A stretch of DNA of 64,000 bases from Sulfolobaceae archaeon (GTDB lineage Archaea > Thermoproteota > Thermoprotei_A > Sulfolobales > Sulfolobaceae), in NCBI GenBank assembly GCA_026627305.1, contig JAPNVD010000001.1, forward strand, positions 27,082 through 91,081. Reading direction: 5' to 3'. The position numbers were made by a program, and so were the translations under genes. Positions 1-9,949 of the stretch are shown in pieces. The notes under the pieces are model-generated. The model was not told the origin of the DNA. It saw only the letters and a list, made by a program, of their open reading frames with translations, and ran no database searches. Each line of letters starts with the position of its first letter. The first letter of the stretch is position 1.

Positions 1-213
1 TCATGCATTAGGAGTGGTCTCCACGTTTACGTAACGTTAAATGATTGAAAAATTGGAGGGAAAAGGATGTACGATAAGGCATCAGTATAGATCAAATATG
101 AAGGTTTTTGTAAGAGATTAAAAGTTTTAAGCTTGCGAGCATGGAGCTCAAGAAGATGGAATATTCTTGCGCAATATACTTGAAATCTCTGACCTCCTCT
201 TGCCCTTAAAGGT
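1..213. other. Window edge, no intact gene
   Basis: I see no intact reading frame here. A stretch of the plus strand around 70-190 translates, with interrupting stops, into short basic segments that could be a decayed transposase, but nothing can be identified. The run of T near 219-227 lies just inside the 3' end of the minus-strand gene that follows and could belong to its transcription stop. Confidence 0.3.
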
Positions 214-675
214 CTAGGTCTTTTTATTTTCCTTCAAGAGCTCGGCTGAAGTCTTTATAGCCTTGATAATGTTTATATATCCCGTACATCTGCAAATGTT
301 CTTTATCGCATAATACATTACGTCTTTATCTGCATCTGGATCCACATTATTTAAGTAATCATGCGTAACCATCATAAACCCGTGAGTACAATATCCACAC
401 TGCATTGCGTAATTCTCGAGGAAAGCTCTTTGTAAGTAGTTTAATTCATAACTGCTATTGCCTAATCCTTTAATAGTCCTTATATCCTTATTCATTGCTT
501 GAATAGCAAGCATAGTACAAGACTTAACCGACTTCCCATCTATTAATACGGTGCAGGCTCCGCATTTACCTTCATCGCATCCCCTTTTAACCTCCACAAA
601 TCCTTGAGAATCTGCAGAAAGAAGCGGAAGCATGTATGAAGACGAATGCATAAACTTATTACGAGAGCTATCCAA
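214..675 (-). CDS. Orphan 2Fe-2S small subunit of a xanthine dehydrogenase/aldehyde oxidoreductase type enzyme
   Basis: This is the iron-sulfur subunit of molybdenum hydroxylases, which passes electrons between the molybdopterin and FAD subunits in the cytoplasm. The plant-ferredoxin cluster motif [14 protein letters not shown] (about residues 32-45) and the C-terminal cluster motif CGYCTHG...CRCTGY (about 93-133) are both intact. The family normally starts with a conserved NG...LL..LR segment. Here the residues before RGCDEG do not match it, and the only start is TTG at 675, a few codons after an in-frame stop. The N-terminus may therefore be damaged or recombined. The FAD and molybdopterin subunits that normally flank this gene are absent on both sides. 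It may be a relic, or it may serve subunits encoded elsewhere. Confidence 0.75.
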   Translation of the reverse strand: MDSSRNKFMHSSSYMLPLLSADSQGFVEVKRGCDEGKCGACTVLIDGKSVKSCTMLAIQAMNKDIRTIKGLGNSSYELNYLQRAFLENYAMQCGYCTHGFMMVTHDYLNNVDPDADKDVMYYAIKNICRCTGYINIIKAIKTSAELLKENKKT

Positions 676-1118
676 CTTAACTTCAGAAAGCTCATCACTA
701 AAATTCTAACTATACCAACTAACTGAAACTGCACGAGTAGAGACAATGAGATTAGCCGCACTAATTTCAGAATGCAAATTCTACAATAGGGAAAAAGCTG
801 AAATATTAAGAAAGGAAATGGATAAATATTTTAAAAAATATGTTCCTTTTTAATACTATAAGAAAGCATTATAAATGAAAAAGAAAACCTTATTTTAAGG
901 GTATAAGCTTTTTAGCTATTTTCTATCTTTCCTATGGCACTCTCCCTTCTGGTAAACTTCTCCATGAAGAGCCGATTTCTCCCGCAATACCGGAGTGTCC
1001 GTACAATCATAGTAAGGCTTTTTCCCAAACGGAGTGCAACAGAGGAAAATAAGGGTGTCTCAACTGTTTACTTAGGCTACCCTTTTTCATCTCTTAAGAT
1101 AAGAGTAATAAGTTTACT
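676..1118. other. Region of gene fragments before the TnpB remnant
   Basis: On the plus strand an open stretch at about 713-859 ends in a charged helix (EKAEILRKEMDKYFKKYVPF) and a stop, and looks like the 3' end of a lost gene. Between 934 and 1122 a short frame may contain more of the decayed TnpB that follows, but it has no recognisable motif. No intact gene is supported. Confidence 0.3.
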
Positions 1119-1490
1119 GTGAATATTTGGTCTTATCGTAAGTCAATTGATGCCATTGTATTTAAGCTCTACGAGTATGGTATAAAGGTGTTCCTAGTTG
1201 TCGAGTACAACACTTCGCGCTTCTGTGCCTATCATGACGTTGTGGTTAAGAGGAAACCTAGGGGAGTCGTCGGCTGCCCAATAGATCACAGACTACACAG
1301 TGACGTTAACGGTGCTCTCAACATAATGAAATTGGGAATAAAGAGAGTTGTTAATGCATTGAAAAGACCTCTCTCTTTTCTCGTAACTTCTAACGGAGTA
1401 ATAAAGGAGAGTAACGCCTTAGACCTCGGCGGAACCCTCGCCCTTAGGGCGGGGAAGAGGTCAGTTTCTCCTTCTTGCTCTTCTTTTTAG
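1119..1490 (+). pseudogene. C-terminal remnant of an IS200/IS605-family TnpB (OrfB)
   Basis: The frame keeps the end of a TnpB protein. It has a degenerate zinc-finger region with FCAYHD replacing the first Cys pair and VGCPIDHRLHSDVNGALNI near residues 53-70. The last part carries the third RuvC Asp in the typical D-x-N-GALNI setting. TnpB proteins are about 370-420 residues long; only the last ~90 of them are here. The right-end hairpin of the element follows at 1436-1454, inside the reading frame, as expected for the region that makes the guide (omega) RNA. The GTG at 1119 is only the first in-frame start codon, not a real gene start. Upstream parts and the left end are gone, so the element cannot encode a nuclease. 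Confidence 0.75.
1433..1457 (+). repeat. IS605-type right-end hairpin (element 1)
   Basis: CCTCGCCC, loop TTA, GGGCGGGG forms an 8-bp stem with one G-T pair. The same hairpin ends the better preserved element at 11,152-11,170, which identifies it as the right end of the same TnpB element family. Confidence 0.7.
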
Positions 1491-1581
1491 CTATGAAAGT
1501 CTTATGCTTGAGATTTCAATCAAATGTATATTACTTTTTTATCACAAAGTTTAATAAATTCGATAATTAAAAAGATTATAT

Positions 1582-2487
1582 ATGCCAATATGTCCTGCTT
1601 GTAGATATAGGGCTAGGAGTTGGAGAGATATAGCTATCCACCTCTACGATTTTGCTAACATAAAGAGTGAGGCAAGACATGTGATGTGGTTGAACAGGAA
1701 CTTGAGTTATAAATCCTTAGATCTGGAGATCCTAAGTTTTAGGCTTGAGGAGTTCTTCTCTATGCCAGAGGGTTTAGCTTCTTGGATAAGGAAGAGGTTT
1801 ATTGAGAGGTTTTACGGAGATAAACCCCATCCATTTATTATAGCAATGCAGAATCCAACTAGGGGCGTTTTGTTGGGGTATGTCCTGGAGCACCAACATT
1901 TCCTCAAGAACTGGGTTCAGGTACTCTCTTCCATAGTCTTTAGGACAGATAAGGACGATGTTATCAACTATGAGTTGGAGAACATAGCTGTGGAATACAT
2001 AGGATATAAGGGAATGCCTTCACACTATGAACTACTCATCAGGATGGGCGAAAGTTTGGGGCTAAGCAGAGAGAAGATATTATCAACACCACCTCTACCC
2101 TCAACTCTTTCTTCAATAAAGAAGTGGAAGAGGATTGCTGAGACCAGGGATTGGATAGAGACGATGGCTGCAATGCATAGTTTGGAGCTTGTCGCTGACA
2201 GAACCTTAACGAAGTATGGAGCTAAGATGCACTACTTCAACCCTGAAATATTGAACTCAGATAAATATCCTAAAGAGGTAAAGGACTTCTTGAGGGAGGG
2301 CTATGAGGCTGATGTAGGACATGCGGGTGAGGCTTTAAGGTTAGTTGAAAAGTATGGCAAAGATAAGGCTGAGGATATCCAAGTCACAGTGCTTGAGTCC
2401 TTCGATGCCTTTGCCAAATATCTGACTGCAAGGCTTGAAAGGGGATTGGAGTTTGAACCAGAACTTATAAAGGTGATAGGGCAATGA
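1582..2487 (+). CDS. TenA/PqqC-like helical protein with an N-terminal zinc-finger-like motif
   Basis: The 301-residue protein opens with [17 protein letters not shown], which has a C2H2-like spacing (C-x2-C...H), and continues as an all-helical protein. Its pattern ([55 protein letters not shown]) resembles the heme-oxygenase-like fold of TenA/PqqC proteins. Several histidines and acidic residues (HQHF, MHSLE, DVGHAGE) could bind metal. Its substrate is unknown. The gene overlaps the start of the Ta0938-like gene by 4 nt (ATGA), so the two are probably co-translated and may act together. The ATG at 1582 follows an AT-rich promoter-like stretch (TAATAAATTC at 1551-1560). Confidence 0.6.
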   Translation: MPICPACRYRARSWRDIAIHLYDFANIKSEARHVMWLNRNLSYKSLDLEILSFRLEEFFSMPEGLASWIRKRFIERFYGDKPHPFIIAMQNPTRGVLLGYVLEHQHFLKNWVQVLSSIVFRTDKDDVINYELENIAVEYIGYKGMPSHYELLIRMGESLGLSREKILSTPPLPSTLSSIKKWKRIAETRDWIETMAAMHSLELVADRTLTKYGAKMHYFNPEILNSDKYPKEVKDFLREGYEADVGHAGEALRLVEKYGKDKAEDIQVTVLESFDAFAKYLTARLERGLEFEPELIKVIGQ

Positions 2488-2804
2488 AGATCGTGGTCAA
2501 CGGTAAACCCGCAGGGACTAAGGAGACCGGATGTGCCATATGTGGTGCCACCTGGGGGGAATACTATGCTGAGGTTGATGGTGAGAAGCTTTTCTTCTGC
2601 TGCGATATATGTGCTGCTGAATTCATCAACATGATCAACGAGGTGAAGAAGAGGGCTGGCTGGGAAAGGGTTGATGAAATAGAGATAAATGGAAATTATT
2701 ACGCTGGGAGGACTTGTGTTGCGAAGCATGAGGGTAAAGAGTTTAAGTTCTACATAAGGTTTGGAGATGAGGGAGAAATAACCACCTTTAAGGTATTGTC
2801 TTGA
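2484..2804 (+). CDS. Small zinc protein of the Ta0938 type
   Basis: The protein has 106 residues and two Cys pairs, [12 protein letters not shown] (17-28) and [11 protein letters not shown] (37-47), that together can form a treble-clef or rubredoxin-like zinc site. The C-terminal part is a beta-rich domain ending [20 protein letters not shown]. Both size and Cys pattern fit the archaeal family named after Thermoplasma Ta0938, whose biochemical role is not known to me. It is translationally coupled (ATGA) to the TenA/PqqC-like gene. Its 3' end overlaps the convergent oxidoreductase gene by 17 nt. Confidence 0.6.
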   Translation: MKIVVNGKPAGTKETGCAICGATWGEYYAEVDGEKLFFCCDICAAEFINMINEVKKRAGWERVDEIEINGNYYAGRTCVAKHEGKEFKFYIRFGDEGEITTFKVLS

Positions 2805-4464
2805 AGTTCCTTCCAAGCCAATATCCTTTTTGTATAGCCTTACCTATGGTGTACTGATCATCAACAAATTTGCTCAATACGACATCAAACCCCGATGATG
2901 GGGTCTCTTTAATTATCCTAACTCCAGCCCTTTCCAAATTCATCCTCAGCAGGTACTCCCTAGTCCTATCTAATCCCCTAAAAGACCTCTCAGTAATATA
3001 AACCTCATTATATTTTGCTAGCTCAAATGCGTAGTCATGGTAGGCGTAGAGGTTTGAGTCTATCAGTATCCTTTCCCCCTTTACACTAGGCATTTCAGGC
3101 GGCTCCTCATCTGGGAGAGCGTAAATACAGTTCTCATCCTCGCATTTTGCCTCAGTGTTTAATACAACCTTAACCTCTAACCTCTTCAGCTCTTTTTCGT
3201 AATAGTCAATAAGTGTTGAGAACTCATTAACCTTCCAGGGATCCTTCAGGTCTAGTAGTTGCCCTCCTAACTTATCCCTCTTCTCGTAAAGCGTTACCTT
3301 GAACCCCCTCAAGGCTAGAACCCTAGAAGCCTCTAAACCCTTAACTCCCCCGCCTACAACTATGACCTCACCCTCTCCCCTTTGTGGAGGGGGCAATAGC
3401 TCCCAGCCGAGCTCAGGGTTCACATCACACCTAACCTCTTTGAATATTACACCTCTACATGACTGGTTACACCTGATACAAGGTCTTATCGGTAGCCCTT
3501 TCCTCACCTTAACTGCCCAATATGGTTCAGCCAGAAGTTCTCTGCCTAATACCACAACATCAGCCACTCCTCTAGCCTTTATTGCGTCTTCTGGAGTTAT
3601 GATCGATCCAACTAAGAAGAGAGGTATCTTTATAGCCTCCCTTACAACCTTAGCTCCCTCGATAAAGCTAACCCTGGAATAATAGAATGGCATAGATGAT
3701 GATAGAGGACCATCTCTCCCAGCTGATAAATGGATATAATCTATTCCTGCCCTCTCAAACCTCTTAGCGTATTCAGCTACGAGTTCTGGGTTCAAACCCT
3801 CATTATCGAATTCCGTTACGCTCATCCTAATGCCAACTACTATGTTTACCTTCTCTTTAATTCCCCTGATTATCTCTTCAACAAGTCTAGCTCCATCCCT
3901 ATACTCATCCTCCCTCTTATTAACTGCTGGTGAAAGGAATTGTGCTAATAAATAGCCATGGGCACCGTGAAGTTCAACACCGTCAAACCCTGCCCTCTTA
4001 GCCCTTGCTGAAGCTTCTATAAACTCCCTCTTCACCCTCTCTATATCCTCTTTTGTCATTTCCCTTACTTCATCCATTAATGGTATCTTTGATGGTGCAA
4101 TAGGCGTATTACCCCATATAATCTCCTTTCTAGTCTTCCTCCCTACGTGTACAAGTTGTACAAATATCTTACTACCCAAAGAGTGTATGACCTCCGTTAG
4201 CCTAAAGAACTTCGGTAAAAGTTCATCACTGTAAAGCCCCAGTTGGTTAACTGAACCTCTAGAATCTATCTTATCGATGTAAGTGTATTCAGTTATTATT
4301 AGTCCCACATCACCCTTTGTCCTCTCCGCCAAGTACGCTATATGCTCGTCCGAGGGGTAGCCCTCTACTGTAGCTAAATTTGATATCATAGGTGACATGG
4401 CGATCCTGTTCTTTAGCACTACATTTCCAACTGATATTGGCTCAAATAGACTGTCTAAAGTCAT
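2788..4464 (-). CDS. NADH:flavin oxidoreductase of the 2,4-dienoyl-CoA reductase / Old Yellow Enzyme type
   Basis: The N-terminal ~330 residues form an FMN-binding TIM barrel, with [20 protein letters not shown] at the start, catalytic-site [21 protein letters not shown] in the middle, and [18 protein letters not shown] near the end. The Cys cluster [11 protein letters not shown]...[10 protein letters not shown] binds a 4Fe-4S centre, and [21 protein letters not shown] is the dinucleotide fold of the C-terminal domain. Usual family members are about 640-670 residues; this one has about 558, and its last domain is short and weakly conserved. I use ATG 4464 because MTLDSLFEP matches the family start; a TTG at 4506 would add 14 unmatched residues. 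The enzyme probably reduces an enoyl-CoA or a similar activated alkene with NAD(P)H. Confidence 0.8.
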   Translation of the reverse strand: MTLDSLFEPISVGNVVLKNRIAMSPMISNLATVEGYPSDEHIAYLAERTKGDVGLIITEYTYIDKIDSRGSVNQLGLYSDELLPKFFRLTEVIHSLGSKIFVQLVHVGRKTRKEIIWGNTPIAPSKIPLMDEVREMTKEDIERVKREFIEASARAKRAGFDGVELHGAHGYLLAQFLSPAVNKREDEYRDGARLVEEIIRGIKEKVNIVVGIRMSVTEFDNEGLNPELVAEYAKRFERAGIDYIHLSAGRDGPLSSSMPFYYSRVSFIEGAKVVREAIKIPLFLVGSIITPEDAIKARGVADVVVLGRELLAEPYWAVKVRKGLPIRPCIRCNQSCRGVIFKEVRCDVNPELGWELLPPPQRGEGEVIVVGGGVKGLEASRVLALRGFKVTLYEKRDKLGGQLLDLKDPWKVNEFSTLIDYYEKELKRLEVKVVLNTEAKCEDENCIYALPDEEPPEMPSVKGERILIDSNLYAYHDYAFELAKYNEVYITERSFRGLDRTREYLLRMNLERAGVRIIKETPSSGFDVVLSKFVDDQYTIGKAIQKGYWLGRNFKTIP

Positions 4465-4588
4465 TAGGAAAAGAAATTTCGCTTCGAGCCTAAAAAAGTA
4501 TCTCAATAATATGTTTAAGGAATTTAAATTAAATAATAAATAAAAAGAAGTTGAGGAGGAAAAAGAAATGAAATTATTTTATTATTTA

Positions 4589-6001
4589 TTAGATCAGTAC
4601 TACATCTTTATATGTACTTAATAAACCTGTTAGTACTCCGACAGCTGTGATCGCACCACCTAGGAATGCTAGATATAAGAAGACGTTATTTAAGGTGAAA
4701 ACGTAAGACTCACCAAATATAAATGCTATTATTGAGCCTATTGTGAATAAATCGTTGACTAGGTTCTTCCTCTTCTCCTCAATGCCCATGTACTTAAAAG
4801 CCAGTGAAGCGGTTATCAGCATTGGCAGTAGGAAGAAACCGAAGTCCTGATGGAACCTTAAATATGCAGCATCATACATCCAACCTGGTCCTTGACCAGG
4901 AGTTGCAAAACCGAAATAGGATTCATGGAATTCTATATAATATCCCGTAACTGGAACTGTCAAGTATATCAGTGCTGCTGCGATAAGTATAAACAATAAA
5001 GACCTGTCTAGTTTCTTTTGTCTGTGAGCGTAAACTCCTGTCCCTATGAGAACTAATAGTGCACCCCAGCCTATCATCCCTGTCATCGTATCATCCATAG
5101 CTAGCCCATTAACTCCGTTAGGTCCTGAAGCGAACAGTGTTGGTATGGAATAATTTCCTACTCCCGCTACTATGTAAAGCCACACTACTGCAATGATCAT
5201 ATAAATCATTATGAAGAATCCTGCTGCAGAGATTAATTTTGCACTACCCTTCATCTCGTTATATCCGTAAATGCTTGATATTAGTGCAACTATTCCCGCT
5301 AGTATTAGAGGTATCATAGTATGCGAGTGGGAAGTCACCACGTTTTCAGTCCAGGTTATAACGGCGGTAGCATTGTAATAACCTAGAACAGAGTACATGG
5401 TAGAGTTTATGTAATTGGATACAAATGATGGCCAAGGACCTGCCCAGGTTATCCATCCTCCGATATGTCCCTCAAAAGCCGCTATCAATACCCCAATAAG
5501 TGCTGCCAACACAGTATAGTATGCTAGTCCTACCTTATCGTAACCGACCCCACTAACCTTCGGATATAGGAACATAGTTACTATCAACGCTATAGCCATT
5601 TCATCTCCGATTAGAAATGCTATGATCTGTAACCATAAAGGAATACCTAGAGCGAATCTATCATAGACATCAAATATTCCGGCAATTCCTGCTAAGGGGG
5701 TAGCAATAAATCCGCCATACATTATCGATTCTCTAATGAGCTTATATGCGGTACCCTTTATAGTATCTAATTTGAAGGTAGTACAAATTATACAAGCCAA
5801 GACCGTTACCCAGGGCATGAAAAGCGCTCCATGCCAGTATAGTACTAATCTCCAATAGACATCTGGTGTCCACTGGTTATTATAAGCAGAATTAAGGAAG
5901 GGGGTGAAGTAATTAACTATTGGTGCAACAGCCATTAATCCTAAAGCCCACGCTATGCTCCACCACATCACAAATCTTGTATTGAGGTTAAATCTCATCA
6001 T
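4589..6001 (-). CDS. Polytopic membrane protein, possibly a divergent heme-copper oxidase subunit I relative
   Basis: The 470-residue protein has about twelve hydrophobic segments. Histidines lie within or beside helices in a way that recalls subunit I of heme-copper oxidases and nitric oxide reductases: RLVLYWHGALFMPW in the second helix, VVTSHSHTMIPL in a central helix, EFHESYFGF and LRFHQDFGFFLLP near the end. The classical oxidase signatures (H-PEVY, the HH pair with Trp, and HDTYFVVAHFHY) are not present, so this is a structural suggestion only. It has no neighbouring subunit II or cytochrome genes and lies alone between convergent and spacer DNA. A T-rich promoter region precedes ATG 6001. 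Confidence 0.45.
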   Translation of the reverse strand: MMRFNLNTRFVMWWSIAWALGLMAVAPIVNYFTPFLNSAYNNQWTPDVYWRLVLYWHGALFMPWVTVLACIICTTFKLDTIKGTAYKLIRESIMYGGFIATPLAGIAGIFDVYDRFALGIPLWLQIIAFLIGDEMAIALIVTMFLYPKVSGVGYDKVGLAYYTVLAALIGVLIAAFEGHIGGWITWAGPWPSFVSNYINSTMYSVLGYYNATAVITWTENVVTSHSHTMIPLILAGIVALISSIYGYNEMKGSAKLISAAGFFIMIYMIIAVVWLYIVAGVGNYSIPTLFASGPNGVNGLAMDDTMTGMIGWGALLVLIGTGVYAHRQKKLDRSLLFILIAAALIYLTVPVTGYYIEFHESYFGFATPGQGPGWMYDAAYLRFHQDFGFFLLPMLITASLAFKYMGIEEKRKNLVNDLFTIGSIIAFIFGESYVFTLNNVFLYLAFLGGAITAVGVLTGLLSTYKDVVLI

Positions 6002-6351
6002 ATCACCAAGATAATATTAGTTTTTCTTATATATAAATTTATTAGCAAAATTTTGGAATAAAAATTTTTAAATAGGATCTTAAACTTTTTTATAATTGAT
6101 TTAAATTTATAATATAATATTTATTGGTATATTCACAATCGAAAGTATAAGGAGCCTATAAACTTATGTATTTATTAATTTGAGATTACTACAGAAATTT
6201 AAATAAACCTACATTTCACCAAAACATTAAGATCAAAATTCATAATAGAAATATTTATTATAATATCCATAACACCGCTATTGTTGGCAAAATAAATGGC
6301 AACCCTCGCTCTTTAAGGGGAGGTTTTAGTGGGCATGAACGCTTCTTGCAC
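6002..6351. other. AT-rich spacer with a degenerate IS right-end motif
   Basis: No gene is visible in this very AT-rich spacer. Near its end, 6,301-6,325 reads AACCCTCGCTCTTTAAGGGG followed by AGG, which resembles the right-end hairpin of the TnpB elements (AACCCTCGCCCTTAGGGCGG). It may be a scar of a lost element. No TnpB coding sequence is recognisable to its left. Confidence 0.35.
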
Positions 6352-6684
6352 TTATTTCACAGATTCTATCTCCTTTAACAACTTTTCTTCTTCGTCATTG
6401 ACTTTGTGCTTTAATACCAATTTCTTAGCTAGACCTATCACAGAATTCCTATCATATTTGGAGAACACCTTTAGATAGGGCTCGCAGAGGTTTCCATTAA
6501 CCTCTCTGTATTCCTTTAACTTTATTTCACTATCGCTCACAACGAAGATGTCCAATGGGTCTTTATTCCTGTAAGCTATTATGAGAGCCTCTGCTATTAC
6601 TAGTGGATCGTTTGGATCTAGACCTAGGGATTTAGATATGCAACTCACATATGAGAAAACTTTTAGGCTCTCTAATGATATCAT
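6352..6684 (-). CDS. Uncharacterised small acidic/basic protein
   Basis: The 110-residue protein starts MISLESLKVFSYVSCISKSL and has a central motif DPLVIAEALIIAYRNKDPLDI, with a charged C-terminus (KHKVNDEEEKLLKEIESVK). It has no membrane segment and no family motif that I recognise. It is mostly helical with one short strand-rich stretch (DIFVVSDSEIKLKEY). The gene follows the MFS gene on the same strand after 54 nt, so they could share a transcript, but no functional link is visible. Confidence 0.5.
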   Translation of the reverse strand: MISLESLKVFSYVSCISKSLGLDPNDPLVIAEALIIAYRNKDPLDIFVVSDSEIKLKEYREVNGNLCEPYLKVFSKYDRNSVIGLAKKLVLKHKVNDEEEKLLKEIESVK

Positions 6685-6738
6685 TTCTCTTTTCTAGTTC
6701 TTGTAAGAAGAAATAAAAATAAGGAAAACTGCCTCGTA

Positions 6739-7923
6739 TTACTTTCCTTGAACTACACTGCTTTTAGGCCAGGTAAGCATGGTAATAAAGATAACTGTTA
6801 AGGAGAATATCGATAAGGCATCAACCCATAGATGAAGGGTCTGAATTGTTGAGATGATCCCCACTAACACAGATGCTATTCCACCAACTAAGCCACCTAT
6901 ATTGTACGATAGTCCTGAGATCACTCCTCTCACCTCCCTCGGAACTGCTTCTACTAATAGTGTAGGCATTAGGGGCCAATAACCACAGAACATAGCATAC
7001 CCTATTGTGCCTATCATCATTAGGGTGGGATTGGCCAAAGCCTTAATAGGTGGCACCGATAGTGGAACGAACACTAGCAAGAGGATTACACTTAGCAGTA
7101 TTAGTAATCTTTTACCGAAAATTTCCGCTAGCCTTCCAAAGACTATAAACATGATAGTTAAAACTATGTTAGCGATAAGAAGCGTTAATCCAAGTTCGCT
7201 AGCGGGCATCCCTGCCCATCTCTCAGCAATTGTTGGATAGTTCTCGAAAAGCACAAAATAAGCTATAAACATACCAGCCATGGCTATAGATGCCTTTAGT
7301 GTAATGCTAAAATAATCCTTTAGCTTAGGCTTTTCTGTATTAGAGATTATGCTAGCCTCTTTTGCTTCCTTTAACTTCACATACGCGTATGGAACAATAG
7401 CTAAGGGGAAGACACTAGTGGCTAAGAAGAACCTCCATCCATCCCCTTGCATTATGGGTAAGAATGTTATGTATGCAACAGCTGTTAACGCATAACCTAT
7501 ACCATAACCTGCCTGGACTATGCTAACAACAAAGCTTTTCATATTTAGGGGAGCTTGCTCAAAGGCCAATACGGTACCTGCAGTCCATTGAGCTCCCATG
7601 AAAACCCCTTCTAATAATCTGAAGATGAAGAGGAAAATAGAAGAAGGGGAGAAAGGTAAGAGTAGTCCAAATATCGAATATCCGGCTGTCCCTATCAATA
7701 GAACCTCCTTCCTTCCTAAAACCCTATCGCTCAGCTTACCGAATATTGTACCTCCTACAACTCTACCGATTAGACCAAGGGCAAAGAGGAGTGTAACTCC
7801 TGCAAAGTTAAGTGAATAAGCTTTTTCTAGATATGGGTAGATATAGGTCACGATCAAGAGGTCATATATATTACCTGCCCAGGCTAGAGTAGAGGAAATA
7901 GTTGCATGTATATAGCTTTTCAT
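6739..7923 (-). CDS. Major facilitator superfamily transporter
   Basis: The 394-residue protein has twelve predicted membrane helices. It carries the MFS loop signature GKLSDRVLGRKEVLLIG between helices 2 and 3 and a related motif GRLAEIFGKRLLILLS between helices 8 and 9. The first helix (ISSTLAWAGNIYDLLIVTYI) with its Asp resembles the metabolite:proton symporter branch. The protein probably moves an organic acid or sugar across the cytoplasmic membrane; the substrate cannot be read from sequence. ATG 7923 is preceded by an AT-rich promoter region reaching past 8,100. Confidence 0.85.
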   Translation of the reverse strand: MKSYIHATISSTLAWAGNIYDLLIVTYIYPYLEKAYSLNFAGVTLLFALGLIGRVVGGTIFGKLSDRVLGRKEVLLIGTAGYSIFGLLLPFSPSSIFLFIFRLLEGVFMGAQWTAGTVLAFEQAPLNMKSFVVSIVQAGYGIGYALTAVAYITFLPIMQGDGWRFFLATSVFPLAIVPYAYVKLKEAKEASIISNTEKPKLKDYFSITLKASIAMAGMFIAYFVLFENYPTIAERWAGMPASELGLTLLIANIVLTIMFIVFGRLAEIFGKRLLILLSVILLLVFVPLSVPPIKALANPTLMMIGTIGYAMFCGYWPLMPTLLVEAVPREVRGVISGLSYNIGGLVGGIASVLVGIISTIQTLHLWVDALSIFSLTVIFITMLTWPKSSVVQGK

Positions 7924-8179
7924 TTGGCTAATTTAATAAGTTAGGCATTATTTAAATATTTTTAATAGACATATTGAAAATTTGCGGATACGTAAATTAT
8001 AGATTACGTACTTTTCCTGAAAAATTGTTATAATTAATCATCAGAAAATGATAAAAATTTAACATCACAAAACCTCAAAATTTAAAAAAGTTTTTAAAAT
8101 TACGTGAGATAATTTTTCTGAACGTTAGTCATTAGCTAGAAAAAATAATTTTAAAATCTAAAAAGCGACAAAAGAATCT
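7924..8179. promoter_or_regulatory. Divergent promoter region
   Basis: This strongly AT-rich 256-bp stretch separates the divergent MFS and hydrolase genes. For the hydrolase, TTTTAAAAT at about 8,150-8,158 lies 26 nt before ATG 8180, which fits a TATA box for a leaderless transcript. I see no clear operator. Confidence 0.4.
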
Positions 8180-8767
8180 ATGCTTGAAGACAAGTTTGTT
8201 GATATAAAAGGGATAAAGATACATTACTTAGAAAAAGGTAATGGAAAACCATACTTACTATTTCATGGTGCTAGGTTTAACGCTAGGACATGGGAGGAGA
8301 CTGGTACAATAGATGCTATAGCTGAGAGTGGATTTAGGGCTATATCAGTTGACTTCCCCGGATTTGGAAAATCACAGAGCGGTAATTATGACGATTTAGG
8401 GGAGTTCATAAAGGATTTCGCTGACACTATGGGCTTAGGTAAGGTTATTGTAATGGGTGCTTCAATGGGAGGAGAGGCAGCTGTAAGCTTCTCTGTAAAC
8501 AACCCTGACAGACTATTGGGGGCTGTATACGTTGGTGCCGTAGGGGTTAGCGCATATGAAAGCAAATTGAAGAACCTTGACGGAAAGCCAATACTACTGA
8601 TTTGGGGTAAAAGGGATAACGTTTCACCTATAAGCAACGCAAACCTAATATTGAAATATGTGAAGACAGCCAAGTTAGTTCATGTGGGCGTAAATCACGC
8701 ATGCTATTTAGATGATCCACAGGGGTTCAATAAAGAGATCAAGGAATTCCTGAAGGGGATAAAGTGA
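8180..8767 (+). CDS. Alpha/beta hydrolase (small, ABHD14-like)
   Basis: The 195-residue protein has the full catalytic set of the alpha/beta hydrolase fold: oxyanion region LLFHGARF, nucleophile elbow MGASMGGEAA (Ser near residue 96), acid ILLIWGKRDNVSP, and base VGVNHACYLDDP. It lacks a large lid domain, and the opening segment GFRAISVDFPGFGKS matches compact hydrolases such as ABHD14. The substrate is unknown; an ester or thioester is likely. The gene is monocistronic, with a TATA-like sequence about 26 nt upstream of ATG. Confidence 0.8.
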   Translation: MLEDKFVDIKGIKIHYLEKGNGKPYLLFHGARFNARTWEETGTIDAIAESGFRAISVDFPGFGKSQSGNYDDLGEFIKDFADTMGLGKVIVMGASMGGEAAVSFSVNNPDRLLGAVYVGAVGVSAYESKLKNLDGKPILLIWGKRDNVSPISNANLILKYVKTAKLVHVGVNHACYLDDPQGFNKEIKEFLKGIK

Positions 8768-8895
8768 TAGATGTTAATTCTGAAGGTTTCTGCGGGACAT
8801 TGCTGAGCGTTTCATTACCCTTCATCTTTCTTTTTTATTAAATGAATAGAGTTTAGTTTGCTTTTTATATTCTAGACAATATCTATTTTTCTAGT

Positions 8896-9525
8896 ATGAA
8901 GTTTTTAGCAGTGTATAATCATCCCGTTGAGACTTTAGGGCGATTAAAGCGCCATCTAAGTGATGTTAAAGAGGTTCACGCTGAAGAATTGAAAGGTAAC
9001 GAGGAGTTTGATAGCCTTATAATAATGGGAGGACCTATGGGGGTTTATGAGAGTGATAGATATCCTTTTCTTAAAACTGAAATGGAGCTGGTCAGAAGGG
9101 CTTACAAGGAAAATAAGAGGGTTTTAGGTATATGTCTAGGTTCACAGATAATCGCTGAGGCTTTAGGTGGTAAGGTAGTAAAGGGACAGTTTGGAAGTGA
9201 ATTGGGGATATCAAGGGTTAAGCTAGTTGGCGAGCTGAGGGAATATTTGGGAAAGGATGAGATTACTGTCTTTCAGTGGCATGGGGACACATTCTCTTTA
9301 CCTCCTAATGCTAGGCTCTTAGCTTATAGTGAAAAGTATTTCCAAGCTTTTAGGATAAACAGGATATTAGCCCTTCAATTCCACGTTGAGGTGGATTCGG
9401 AAATGGTAAAAAATTGGCTGAGGGTTTATGGTGGAGATGAGAGATTAGCTGAGGAAGTGAAGGATAACGAAAAAGAGCTAAAAAATAATTTAGATAGTAT
9501 CTTGAAGTATTGGCTCTCCTTATAA
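8896..9525 (+). CDS. Class I glutamine amidotransferase-like protein
   Basis: The 209-residue protein has the triad of class I glutaminases. The nucleophile is in VLGICLGSQIIAEALGG, and the His-Glu pair in LALQFHVEVD. The oxyanion loop is IIMGGPMGVYE, and QWHGDTFSLPP matches the GMP-synthase-like stand-alone GATase branch. It probably hydrolyses glutamine or gamma-glutamyl compounds, or supplies ammonia to an unlinked synthase; no partner is adjacent. A TATA-like CTTTTTATAT lies at 8,861-8,870. The 3' end is 7 nt from the convergent UspA gene. Confidence 0.8.
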   Translation: MKFLAVYNHPVETLGRLKRHLSDVKEVHAEELKGNEEFDSLIIMGGPMGVYESDRYPFLKTEMELVRRAYKENKRVLGICLGSQIIAEALGGKVVKGQFGSELGISRVKLVGELREYLGKDEITVFQWHGDTFSLPPNARLLAYSEKYFQAFRINRILALQFHVEVDSEMVKNWLRVYGGDERLAEEVKDNEKELKNNLDSILKYWLSL

Positions 9526-9532
9526 CACTCTT

Positions 9533-9949
9533 TTACTTAACAACAACTACGGGTATCTTTGATTGCTCGATAACTCCTTGAGAAACGCTTCCTAAGAATA
9601 TCCTCTTAAACCTGCTTAAGCCTCTATTACCCATGACTATCAGATCAACGCCTTGAATATTTGCTACCTCTACTATTTTGTTTGAAGGCTCGCCCTCTAT
9701 GACTATACCCTCAGCCTCGACCCCCTGACTCTTAGCTATTTCCAAAGCTTCCTTGACTTTGGCATCTCCCACTGTCTTTAACGTATTTATCGCATCGTTT
9801 AGAGGTATTCCCCAGCTTTCGATACATGTGTTCACCACATGAAGGATCAGGAGTTTCGCCTTCATCTGTTTAGCTAGCTCAATGCCTAGATTAAGTGCCT
9901 TCTTTGAAGGTTCTGAACCGTCATATGCTATAAGTATTTTGCTGATCAT
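9533..9949 (-). CDS. Universal stress protein (UspA family)
   Basis: The 138-residue protein begins KILIAYDGSEPSKKALNLG, and ends with the ATP-binding signature GNRGLSRFKRIFLGSVSQ (G-2x-G-9x-G-S) followed by IPVVVVK. It is a single-domain nucleotide-binding stress protein expected to dimerise in the cytoplasm. It is convergent with the amidotransferase gene and has its own promoter region upstream of ATG 9949. Confidence 0.9.
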   Translation of the reverse strand: MISKILIAYDGSEPSKKALNLGIELAKQMKAKLLILHVVNTCIESWGIPLNDAINTLKTVGDAKVKEALEIAKSQGVEAEGIVIEGEPSNKIVEVANIQGVDLIVMGNRGLSRFKRIFLGSVSQGVIEQSKIPVVVVK

